Positions 1-7,004 of a stretch of 12,024 nt of DNA are shown here, piece by piece. How positions within the stretch are numbered: position 1 is the first letter of the stretch; each line of letters starts with the position of its first letter. The position numbers and the translations under genes are program-made. A model generated the notes under the pieces. That model did no database searches and had not been told where the DNA came from. It saw nothing but the letters and a program-made list of their open reading frames with translations. Source of the DNA: an uncultured Alistipes sp. (lineage in GTDB: Bacteria > Bacteroidota > Bacteroidia > Bacteroidales > Rikenellaceae); the NCBI GenBank assembly GCA_947178455.1, contig CAMWYI010000044.1:1-12024 (forward strand), in the 5' to 3' direction.

Positions 1-349
1 GGAACCAGTCTGGCAAAATCACCTGCACGTCGGCCGGTTCGAGTTCGCTGATGAGTTGTAACCGCACGAGCGATTCTTGGGCGCAAGGGTGACTGACGCC
101 GATTTGGAATGCTACCCCCGCAGCTTCGCATTTTTCAGTCAATAATTGGTTCAGGCATACGAATTCATCGAGATTCTGTGAATAGAATTCTCCGGCCGTA
201 CCGTTGGAGTAGATGCCGTTCGGCTTCGATGCAATCAAAATATCTATTTCATCGGCTTGCCGTGTGAAATCGATATGCCCTTTGTCGTCGGTGGCGAGCA
301 GCAGGGTCGCCCAGTTGCCGCGCAATGTATCGAATGACAACGGTTTCAT
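1..349 (-). CDS. DHDPS/NAL-family aldolase or lyase (partial, C-terminus beyond window)
   Basis: The first 116 codons read from ATG at 349 down to the window edge; the rest is cut off. The N-terminus contains L-R-G-N-W-A-T-L-L-L (residues 9-18) and N-G-T-A-G-E-F (49-55). The second matches the G-S/T-T-G-E pyruvate-carboxylate-binding loop of the dihydrodipicolinate synthase / N-acetylneuraminate lyase superfamily, a class I aldolase TIM barrel acting in the cytoplasm. The Schiff-base lysine lies beyond the window, so catalysis cannot be confirmed. It is clearly a different subfamily from the nanA-like gene at 8152. It is transcribed divergently from the GntR regulator across a shared control region, so it is probably part of the same regulon. 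The substrate is not evident; 2-keto-3-deoxy sugar acids or sialic-acid-like compounds are family possibilities. Family assignment is firm, specific function is not. Confidence 0.85.
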   Translation of the reverse strand, partial: MKPLSFDTLRGNWATLLLATDDKGHIDFTRQADEIDILIASKPNGIYSNGTAGEFYSQNLDEFVCLNQLLTEKCEAAGVAFQIGVSHPCAQESLVRLQLISELEPADVQVILPDWF

Positions 350-379
350 GGTCGGAGGTTTTCTTGACTAATCATAGGA

Positions 380-410
380 CAAATATACTGAATGGTTTTT
401 AATATGCAAT
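380..410 (-). promoter_or_regulatory. Bacteroidetes-type promoter for the leftward DapA-like gene
   Basis: Read on the minus strand, TATATTTG (plus-strand CAAATATA, 380-387) fits the TAnnTTTG -7 consensus exactly. ATTG (plus-strand CAAT, 407-410) lies 19 bp upstream and matches three of four bases of the -33 TTTG box. Transcription would start near 373, about 25 nt before the ATG at 349. Confidence 0.6.
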
Positions 411-499
411 ACATAATATCCATATTTTTTACGAATTGATGAATAAAATGCTATTTTCCATACTATATATAATAACAAACAGCAAAAACGGTCTTGATA

Positions 500-531
500 T
501 TTGTATTATATAATAATTATTGTTATGTTTG
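500..531 (+). promoter_or_regulatory. Bacteroidetes-type promoter for the GntR regulator and catabolic operon
   Basis: TTTG (500-503), a 20-bp spacer and TATGTTTG (524-531) match the Bacteroidetes primary sigma factor consensus TTTG-N19-21-TAnnTTTG without mismatch. Transcription should begin near 535-539, giving a leader of about 30 nt before the ATG at 568. No other full consensus promoter was seen at the downstream genes of the cluster, so this is the likely promoter for the operon. Confidence 0.7.
504..521. promoter_or_regulatory. Candidate operator: overlapping AT palindromes in the promoter spacer
   Basis: TATTATATAATA (504-515) is a perfect 12-bp palindrome immediately after the -33 box, and AATAATTATT (512-521) is a second perfect palindrome overlapping it. 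Both fall between the -33 and -7 boxes of the operon promoter, where a GntR dimer would block RNA polymerase. GntR/FadR-family proteins bind short palindromes, which fits autoregulation. AT-rich sequence makes chance palindromes common, so this is only a candidate. Confidence 0.35.
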
Positions 532-567
532 CATGGCTGAAACTTAAATTTAACTCGAAGAACCGTT

Positions 568-1296
568 ATGAAAAAGGAAGATGTTTCCTTGGTAGAACAA
601 ACCCAACGGGATATACTCGAATATATCTCCAAGAATAATTCCAATGCGCAGCTGCCCAAAGAGCAGGAATTCGTAGGATTGCTCGGGGTGAGCCGAGTCG
701 TGGTGCGCGAGGCGTTGAGCCGTCTTCGTGCGCTCGGAATCATCGAAACCAAACGCAAGAAAGGTACGGTGGTCGTGGTGCCCGAGATATTCGGCGCACT
801 CAAAGCGATTGTCATGTCGGGATTGCTCGACCGCGATACATTGCGCGACCTCTATCAACTGCGCCTGATGCTCGAAATCGGCATGGCGGATTTCGTCTTC
901 CGCAACAAAAGCGAACTGATGATTATGAAGCTGGAAGAGATTGTCGCTTGCGAAGTGGAACTCGAAAAACAGCTGATTCGAGCCGAAAACGACGACGAAG
1001 TGCGTGTAATTGCCGAAAAACTGCGCAATGTGGATATTCAGTTCCACAGCACGCTCTTCGAGATGACGGGCAACAAAAGTCTGATTGATTTCCAGTATCT
1101 GTTGCGGCATCTTTTCTCGCTCTATGCGCCTCGTGTGAAAAAAGACTTCCATTCGCATACGATCGTGACGCACGTGGGCCTTTTCAATTTGTTGTGCAAC
1201 GGTACGGCCGATGCGTTCCGAATGGCGATGCGGCTGCACCTGAAAACGCAGTTTGAAAACATGGAAGCCCTTGTGGACAAGGTGGCCAACAAATAG
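568..1296 (+). CDS. GntR-family transcriptional regulator, FadR/NanR (FCD) type
   Basis: This 242-residue protein has the two-domain layout of FadR-type GntR regulators. An N-terminal winged helix-turn-helix covers about residues 7-72, with the family pattern L-P-K-E-Q-E-F (29-35) and V-S-R-V-V-V-R-E-A-L (41-50). An all-helical FCD ligand-binding domain covers about 92-235. Likely metal or ligand residues of the FCD fold are D156, H160, H202 and H224. The E. coli sialic acid repressor NanR belongs to this same subfamily, which fits the mutarotase, transporter and lyase genes downstream. It is the first gene of the rightward cluster, 26 bp before the transporter, and probably controls itself, the cluster and the divergent gene. 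The effector cannot be read from sequence; a pathway sugar acid is the natural guess. ATG 568 is well placed behind the predicted promoter. Confidence 0.9.
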   Translation: MKKEDVSLVEQTQRDILEYISKNNSNAQLPKEQEFVGLLGVSRVVVREALSRLRALGIIETKRKKGTVVVVPEIFGALKAIVMSGLLDRDTLRDLYQLRLMLEIGMADFVFRNKSELMIMKLEEIVACEVELEKQLIRAENDDEVRVIAEKLRNVDIQFHSTLFEMTGNKSLIDFQYLLRHLFSLYAPRVKKDFHSHTIVTHVGLFNLLCNGTADAFRMAMRLHLKTQFENMEALVDKVANK

Positions 1297-1322
1297 AACC
1301 GACCCCTAATACAAAACCCGAC

Positions 1323-3917
1323 ATGAACCTGATGAAAAAAACGATTTTGCTTTTCGCGGCATTGTCGCTCGGCAGTCCGCATATTCCGGCATCGGCATCG
1401 GATTTTACGGTGCGCGTGGCGGGTACATTGCCCGCGCTCGACGGTGTCGAAAATCCCGGTGTGGCCGGTGCTTTCATCGGAGGAACGGGTGGTCGAATCA
1501 TCGTGGCTGGCGGGTCGAACTTTTCGCGCGGAGCTGTGTGGGACGGCGGCCCGAAACAGTTTGAAGATGCGATTTACCTGCTTACGCCGGTCAATGACAC
1601 CTATGCCTGTGAACGGGTTGCCGATGCGAAATTGCCGGTGGGTGTTGCGCATGGTTGCAGCGCGGTGGTCGGGCGGAGCCTTTGGTGCTTCGGCGGCCAA
1701 ACGTCCGAAAGGGTGTCGCGGGAAATTTATGTCTTGACGCCAGCTGGAAATTCGGTGCGGGTCGAAACTGCGGGGTTACTTCCTGAAAACTTTTGGCCTG
1801 CGGCCGCACTGGCCTACAAAGACGAAATCTATCTGCACGGTGTTGTGGAGGGAGCCAATGCTTTTTGGCGTTTTTCGCCTGCGAGCGGAAAATGGACTGC
1901 GCTGACCGCGTGCCCGGGTGCTGTGCGTTCGGCCGGGCCGGGGTTTGCTGTCCAGCACAACGGCCGCGAAACGGCCATGTATCTTTTCGGAGGACGGCAC
2001 GAAACGAACGGAGAGATTCGGGCTTACTCCGACGTTTGGGAGTATCTGCCGGCGCATAACCGCTGGCAAGCCAAAAACGATATGGTGGTCGACGGCCGAC
2101 CGGTCGTCGTGATGTATCCCGAAGTCGTGCCCTATGGGTCGGGACACGTGTTGGTCATCGGCGGCGACGACGGGCGGGAGTTGGCGAGACGCGCTGCAAT
2201 CGAACGGGCGATCGGCAAAGCAGCGACGCCTTCGGAGGCGGAGACGCTGCGGAAGCAGTTGCGCGACGCGTTCGTCGGACACGAGGGATTCTCGAAAGAG
2301 GTGCTGGCATACCATGCCATTACCGATACTTGGGTATCGCTCGGACAAGCCGAAACGGGTTTTCCGGCCGTGTCGACAGCCGTAGTCACGGAGCACGGAA
2401 TTGTGATTCCTTCGGGCGAAATCCGCCCCGGAGTTCGTACGTCCGCCGTGCAGGTCGTGACGATACACGAAACTGCGGAATTCGGTTGGGGCAACTACGC
2501 TGTAATCGTCGCCTATCTGCTGGTCATGATGGGCATCGGCGTGTATTTCGTCCGCAAAAACAGTACGACCGACCAGTTCTTCAAGGGCGGTGCGAAAATT
2601 CCTTGGTGGGCGGCCGGCATCAGCATTTTCGCGACGGCACTCTCGGCCATTACGTTCATTTCGATTCCGGCGAAGGCTTACGGTGCCGATTGGGGCATGT
2701 TCATGTTCAACATGACCATTCTGATGATCGTACCCATTGTCGTCCGCTATTACCTGCCTTTTTTCCGTAAGTTGAACGTCGCTTCGGCCTACCAGTACCT
2801 CGAACAGCGGTTCGGTTCACCGGTGCGTTACTTGGCTTCGGTATTCTTCTGCTTCTTCATGTTCGCCCGCATTGCCATCGTGCTTTTCCTGCCCTCGCTG
2901 GCGCTGAATGCCGTGACGGGAATGGGCGTCTATACCTGTATTCTGTTGATGGGGCTGGTGACTATCGCTTATTGCACGATGGGCGGTATCGAAGCGGTCG
3001 TTTGGGCCGACGTCGTGCAGGGTGCCGTGCTCTTGGGCGGAGCGCTCGTATCGCTCGTATTCCTGATACACGGCATCGAAGGTGGATTTTCCGGCCTGCT
3101 CGACGTTGCCATAGCCGACGACAAGTTCCATATTCTGAATTTCGCGTTCGACCTGACGCAGCCCGTTTTCTGGGTGACGTTGGTGGGCGGTCTGGCCAAT
3201 CAGCTGTTGGCCTATACGAGCGACCAATCGGTGATTCAGCGCTATATCACGGTCAAGGATACGGCGGGCACGAAAAAGGGGCTGTGGCTCAACGGATTTT
3301 TGAGCATTCCGATCGCGGTGATTTTCTTCATGATCGGTACGGCGCTTTACGTCTTTTTCAAACAGCAGCCCGAACTGCTCAGTGTCGGGATGTCCAATAC
3401 GGATTCGATTTTCCCGCATTTCATCATGTGCCGCCTGCCGGTGGGAATCGCGGGATTGTTGATTGCGGCAATTTTCTCGGCGGCGATGTCTACGCTGTCG
3501 GCCAACATCAATTCTACGGCGACGGTGCTGACCGAAGATTTTTACCGCCGCTTCCGACGCAACGCGACGGACAAACAGACGATGGGATTCGCCCGATTGT
3601 CGGGCATCGTCGTGGGTGGTCTGGGATTGCTGATGGCCGTCGTGCTCGCCACGTTCGATATTGCCTCATTGTGGGATCAGTTCAACTTCTTTCTCGGGTT
3701 GCTGACCAGCGGCTTGGGCGGATTGTTCATGATGGGAATTTTTACCGAACGGATCGGCATGCGGAGTGCGTTGACCGGATTCGCCGGCAGCATCGTCATG
3801 TTGTTGGCAGTCAATAGCTATTCCAATCTCTCTTTCCTGCTCTACGGTTTCATCGGTTTGGTTTCGTGCTTCGTAATCGGGTATCTTTCGAGTTTTGTTT
3901 TCGGGCGCGCCAAGTAA
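1323..3917 (+). CDS. Kelch mutarotase fused to SSS-family sodium/solute symporter
   Basis: This 864-residue protein combines two modules. A signal peptide (1-25, cleavage likely after A-S-A) is followed by a kelch beta-propeller to about 383, with blade motifs V-A-G-G-S-N-F (61-67), W-C-F-G-G-Q (121-126), Y-L-F-G-G-R-H (220-226) and L-V-I-G-G-D-D-G (277-284). It resembles the cyclically permuted relatives of NanM/YjhT, the sialic acid mutarotase. From about 387 to the end is a full-length sodium:solute symporter (about 478 residues, a dozen or more membrane helices). It carries the family signatures G-G-I-E-A-V-V-W-A-D (554-563) and S-A-A-M-S-T-L-S (719-726, sodium-site region). The propeller should face the periplasm and interconvert anomers next to the transport path. 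ATG 1332 (M4) is an alternative start. The stop overlaps the next start by one base (TAATG). Substrate by context: sialic acid or a related sugar acid. Confidence 0.9.
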   Translation: MNLMKKTILLFAALSLGSPHIPASASDFTVRVAGTLPALDGVENPGVAGAFIGGTGGRIIVAGGSNFSRGAVWDGGPKQFEDAIYLLTPVNDTYACERVADAKLPVGVAHGCSAVVGRSLWCFGGQTSERVSREIYVLTPAGNSVRVETAGLLPENFWPAAALAYKDEIYLHGVVEGANAFWRFSPASGKWTALTACPGAVRSAGPGFAVQHNGRETAMYLFGGRHETNGEIRAYSDVWEYLPAHNRWQAKNDMVVDGRPVVVMYPEVVPYGSGHVLVIGGDDGRELARRAAIERAIGKAATPSEAETLRKQLRDAFVGHEGFSKEVLAYHAITDTWVSLGQAETGFPAVSTAVVTEHGIVIPSGEIRPGVRTSAVQVVTIHETAEFGWGNYAVIVAYLLVMMGIGVYFVRKNSTTDQFFKGGAKIPWWAAGISIFATALSAITFISIPAKAYGADWGMFMFNMTILMIVPIVVRYYLPFFRKLNVASAYQYLEQRFGSPVRYLASVFFCFFMFARIAIVLFLPSLALNAVTGMGVYTCILLMGLVTIAYCTMGGIEAVVWADVVQGAVLLGGALVSLVFLIHGIEGGFSGLLDVAIADDKFHILNFAFDLTQPVFWVTLVGGLANQLLAYTSDQSVIQRYITVKDTAGTKKGLWLNGFLSIPIAVIFFMIGTALYVFFKQQPELLSVGMSNTDSIFPHFIMCRLPVGIAGLLIAAIFSAAMSTLSANINSTATVLTEDFYRRFRRNATDKQTMGFARLSGIVVGGLGLLMAVVLATFDIASLWDQFNFFLGLLTSGLGGLFMMGIFTERIGMRSALTGFAGSIVMLLAVNSYSNLSFLLYGFIGLVSCFVIGYLSSFVFGRAK

Positions 3918-4813
3918 TGAAAGGAACGATTACGACCATTCAGCGGATGTCCGTGCACGACGGCGCCGGTATCCGTTCGACCCTTTTTCTGAAAGGATGC
4001 AATCTGCGCTGCCGATGGTGCCACAATCCCGAAACGTGGAGCGGCCGCGTGCAGTTGCAGCAGAGTGCGGGACGGTGTATCGGGTGCGGTTCGTGTGTGA
4101 AAACTTGTGCCGCTTCGGCACTCGCGCTTGCGCCGGAGAGGATTCGTATCGACCGCAAGGTCTGCACGGTTTGCGGGGCTTGTGTCGAGGCCTGTCCTTC
4201 GGGAGCGTTGTCATTGGTCGGAGAGCACATCGAACCTTGCGAAGCTCTGCGCCGTGTGAAGCGTGATATGCCTTTTTTTCGGCAAACGGGCGGGGGCGTG
4301 ACAGTTTCGGGCGGCGAGCCGTTGTTGCAAATGGAGTTTTTGACCGAATTCCTCGCGTTGTGCCGCAGGGAGGGAATCGTTACGGCGGTCGAAAGCAATC
4401 TTTCGGTCGAGTGGCGATGCGTGGAGACGCTGCTCCCGCTGGTAGACCAGTGGATGTGCGATTTCAAGGTTTTCGACGACACGCTTCATCGGGCGATGAC
4501 CGGTGTCGGCAACGGGCCGATTCGGGAAAACCTCGAAAAACTGATTGGGAGCGGGGCAAAAGTGGTCGTTCGCACGCCGGTCGTTCCCGGGGTGAACGAT
4601 AATGAAACCGAAATCGGAAATATCTGCCGGATGCTGCAACGTTTCGGAAATCGGCTGCAAGGGTACGAGCTGTTGCGTTTCCATACGCTCGGATTCGACA
4701 AATTCGCAGCGTTGGGTTTGGAAAATCCGATGGCCGGAACGCCCGAACTGACCAAAAAATGCTTCGAGTCGTTGCGCGATTTTGCCCGAACGATACTCGA
4801 AACGACGAAATGA
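3917..4813 (+). CDS. Glycyl radical enzyme activating enzyme (radical SAM, ferredoxin-type)
   Basis: This radical SAM activase should abstract hydrogen from the catalytic glycine of the GRE encoded next. In the 298-residue product, C28, C32 and C35 form the CX3CX2C site for the SAM-binding 4Fe-4S cluster. Two ferredoxin-type cluster motifs follow (C54/C57/C60/C64 and C83/C86/C89/C93), as in activases of non-PFL GREs such as those for glycerol or choline enzymes; the activase of PFL itself lacks this insert. S-G-G-E-P (131-135) is the SAM-binding motif. The frame is open further upstream, but the earlier ATG (3866) lies inside the transporter gene. ATG 3917 overlaps the transporter stop by one base and gives the normal family N-terminus M-K-G-T-I-T-T-I-Q-R. 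Its own stop overlaps the GRE start, so the two are translationally coupled. Cytoplasmic and oxygen-sensitive. Confidence 0.93.
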   Translation: MKGTITTIQRMSVHDGAGIRSTLFLKGCNLRCRWCHNPETWSGRVQLQQSAGRCIGCGSCVKTCAASALALAPERIRIDRKVCTVCGACVEACPSGALSLVGEHIEPCEALRRVKRDMPFFRQTGGGVTVSGGEPLLQMEFLTEFLALCRREGIVTAVESNLSVEWRCVETLLPLVDQWMCDFKVFDDTLHRAMTGVGNGPIRENLEKLIGSGAKVVVRTPVVPGVNDNETEIGNICRMLQRFGNRLQGYELLRFHTLGFDKFAALGLENPMAGTPELTKKCFESLRDFARTILETTK

Positions 4814-6969
4814 TGCTTATGGAACCGCAAATGAACTATGATTCGGAACTCGCCCGTCTGAAAGCGAAAAAACAGGCGCAGACTCGGGAAAAAATCGAGA
4901 AAGAGGGCATTTTGGACGAGGACGACTACGGCCGAATCGTTCCGCAGGAAGGGGTGTGGCGTATCCGCCCGAACCATGCCGACGGGTCGTTCTACGGATT
5001 CGATGCTTGGGCTGAAAACTTTTGCAGTCTGATGGATGTGCATCAGGTCTATGTCGACCCCGACGATGCGCTGGCGGGACGCTGGTGTTATTTCATGTCG
5101 AAAATGCGACCCAACAAGTGGAATCCGGATTACCCTTACGACCACCTGCGCGAGCGAATCGAATGTTACGACATCATACACGGCATCGGCGATGATGCGC
5201 ACTTTGCTCCCGATTACGAAATGGGCCTCCGATTGGGGTGGGGCGGATTGCTCGATAAAATCGCCTACTATCGGACTATCAACTGCACGGAGGAGCAACA
5301 GCATTTCTATGACCTGCACGAGCGGGCGATTCGGAGTATACAGGGGTGGATTCGTCGTCATATCGACGAGGCGCGGCGATTGGCCGCCGCAGAGCACGAC
5401 GAACGACGTCGCCGGAATCTGCTGGCAATGGCCGAAACCAATGAAAATATCGTCGAACAGCCGCCCCGAACCCTGCGGGAAGCCTGCCAGTGGATCGTAT
5501 GGTTCCATTTGGCATCGCGAACATACAACCGCGACGGTGCCGGCGGACAAATCGACGCTCTGCTGCGTCCGTTTTACGAACAGGACTTGGCTGCGGGCCG
5601 CATCACCGATGCCGAAGCGGTTTATTATCTGGCTTGTCTGCTGATAAACGACCCCGTTTATTGGCAGCTGGGCGGGCCCGATGCAGAGGGGAAAGACCAG
5701 ACTTCGGCCATTTCGTTTCTGATTCTCGATGCGGCGTGCAAGGTCGATTCGTCGCTCAATATCACGATTCGCGTGCACGACGGGCTCGACCCGAAACTGC
5801 TGCGTTACGGCGTCGAGTGCTTGGTGAAGTACCGCAACGGCTGGCCCCGTTTTTCGGGTGATAAGGCATTGGTTGCCGGATTCATGCGCAATGGTTTCGA
5901 CGAACGGTTGGCCCGTCGGCGTATCGCCGTAGGATGCAACTGGATGTCGTTACCCGGGCTGGAATACACGATGAATGATTTGGTCAAAGTGAATCTGGCG
6001 AAGGTTTTTGAGGTGGCGTATCGAGAGATGAAAAAGGATGCTGGGCGGACGACGGAACGGCTTTGGCGGCTTTTCGCCTCGCATTTGAAGCTGGCTGTGC
6101 ACACTGCTGCCGAAGGAATCCGTCATCACTTGAAATACCAGAAGTACAATGAACCGGAGTTGCTGCTCAATTTGTTGAGTCATGGCCCGATGGAAAAAGG
6201 GTGCGATGTTTCCGACGGCGGGGCGCAGTACTACAATCTGTCGATTGACGGAGCGGGGCTGGCGGTCGTGGCCGATTCGTTCGCGGTGTTGGAACAGCGC
6301 ATCGAGCAGGAAAACCGGCTCGATTGGGCGACCATGGATAGGCTGCTCGAAACCGATTTCCAGTGTGCGGACGGTCTGAAATTCCAAACGTTGCTCAGCC
6401 GCAGCCAGCGTTACGGGCAGGCCGATTCGCTCGGACGCAAATGGGCGCTCGCCGTTCGCGACGAATTTACGGCGGCCGTGCGGAACGAAACTTCGGCGGA
6501 TGGACGTTACAAGTTTATTCCGGGTTTCTTTTCGTGGGCCAATACCGTCGGGTTCGGTCTTCATGTGGGGGCTACTCCCAATGGCCGGCGGGCGGGAACG
6601 CCGATTTCTCACGGCGCGAATCCGTGCGCGGGGTTTGCAGTGGACGATGCGTCGCTTTCGTTGGCGACGGCAATTGCCGAAATCCAGCCCGGATACGGAA
6701 ACACGGCGCCGATGCAGTGGGAACTCGACCCGTCGCTGGCCGGTGCGGAAAGTGTCGCGTTGATTGAGGGAATCATCAAGGCGCATTTCGAGATGGGCGG
6801 TACGCTGATCAATGCGAATATCATGGATCGGAATACGATTCTTGCGGCGCATGCGGATCCGTCGAAGTACCCCGATTTGGTCGTGCGTATTACGGGATTT
6901 ACGGCCTACTTCGCGATGTTGTCGCCCGAATTCCGGCAGTTGGTGGTGGATCGCGTGTTGGAGAATTGA
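4810..6969 (+). CDS. Glycyl radical enzyme of unknown reaction (pyruvate formate-lyase superfamily)
   Basis: This 719-residue protein is a full-length GRE. A PFL-type domain covers most of it, including R-T-L-R-E-A-C-Q-W-I-V-W-F-H, near a third of the way in. The thiyl-radical cysteine is C376 in V-G-C-N-W-M-S-L-P-G. The C-terminal glycyl radical motif is V-R-I-T-G-F-T-A-Y-F with G696, 23 residues from the end. Known GRE dehydratases and decarboxylases have G-C-x-E, where Glu is the catalytic base; here Trp holds that place. The adjacent Cys-Cys of PFL is also absent. The reaction is therefore not assignable; lyase or mutase chemistry on a sugar-derived compound is possible. ATG 4810 is chosen because ATGA couples it to the activase stop; in-frame ATGs at 4813, 4819 and 4831 are alternatives. 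It sits between a sugar transporter and an esterase/lyase pair, so its substrate is probably the imported compound or its cleavage product. Confidence 0.92.
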   Translation: MMLMEPQMNYDSELARLKAKKQAQTREKIEKEGILDEDDYGRIVPQEGVWRIRPNHADGSFYGFDAWAENFCSLMDVHQVYVDPDDALAGRWCYFMSKMRPNKWNPDYPYDHLRERIECYDIIHGIGDDAHFAPDYEMGLRLGWGGLLDKIAYYRTINCTEEQQHFYDLHERAIRSIQGWIRRHIDEARRLAAAEHDERRRRNLLAMAETNENIVEQPPRTLREACQWIVWFHLASRTYNRDGAGGQIDALLRPFYEQDLAAGRITDAEAVYYLACLLINDPVYWQLGGPDAEGKDQTSAISFLILDAACKVDSSLNITIRVHDGLDPKLLRYGVECLVKYRNGWPRFSGDKALVAGFMRNGFDERLARRRIAVGCNWMSLPGLEYTMNDLVKVNLAKVFEVAYREMKKDAGRTTERLWRLFASHLKLAVHTAAEGIRHHLKYQKYNEPELLLNLLSHGPMEKGCDVSDGGAQYYNLSIDGAGLAVVADSFAVLEQRIEQENRLDWATMDRLLETDFQCADGLKFQTLLSRSQRYGQADSLGRKWALAVRDEFTAAVRNETSADGRYKFIPGFFSWANTVGFGLHVGATPNGRRAGTPISHGANPCAGFAVDDASLSLATAIAEIQPGYGNTAPMQWELDPSLAGAESVALIEGIIKAHFEMGGTLINANIMDRNTILAAHADPSKYPDLVVRITGFTAYFAMLSPEFRQLVVDRVLEN

Positions 6970-7004
6970 TGATTTCGATGGAACCCTTTACAACCATAAA
7001 TGTT

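Noticed and set aside
550..1239. Minus-strand open frame opposite the GntR regulator
   Set aside because: The regulator on the plus strand has a clear HTH and FCD domain and its own promoter; the antisense product has no known fold.
4486..5778. Long open frame of 430 codons on the minus strand opposite the activase and GRE
   Set aside because: It lies wholly opposite two well-supported genes, has no recognisable domain, and reflects GC-rich codon bias in the antisense frame.
4810..6969. Annotation of the GRE as pyruvate formate-lyase (pflB)
   Set aside because: The Cys-Cys pair of PFL is absent, the activase has the extra ferredoxin domain not found in PflA, and the context is sugar acid catabolism.
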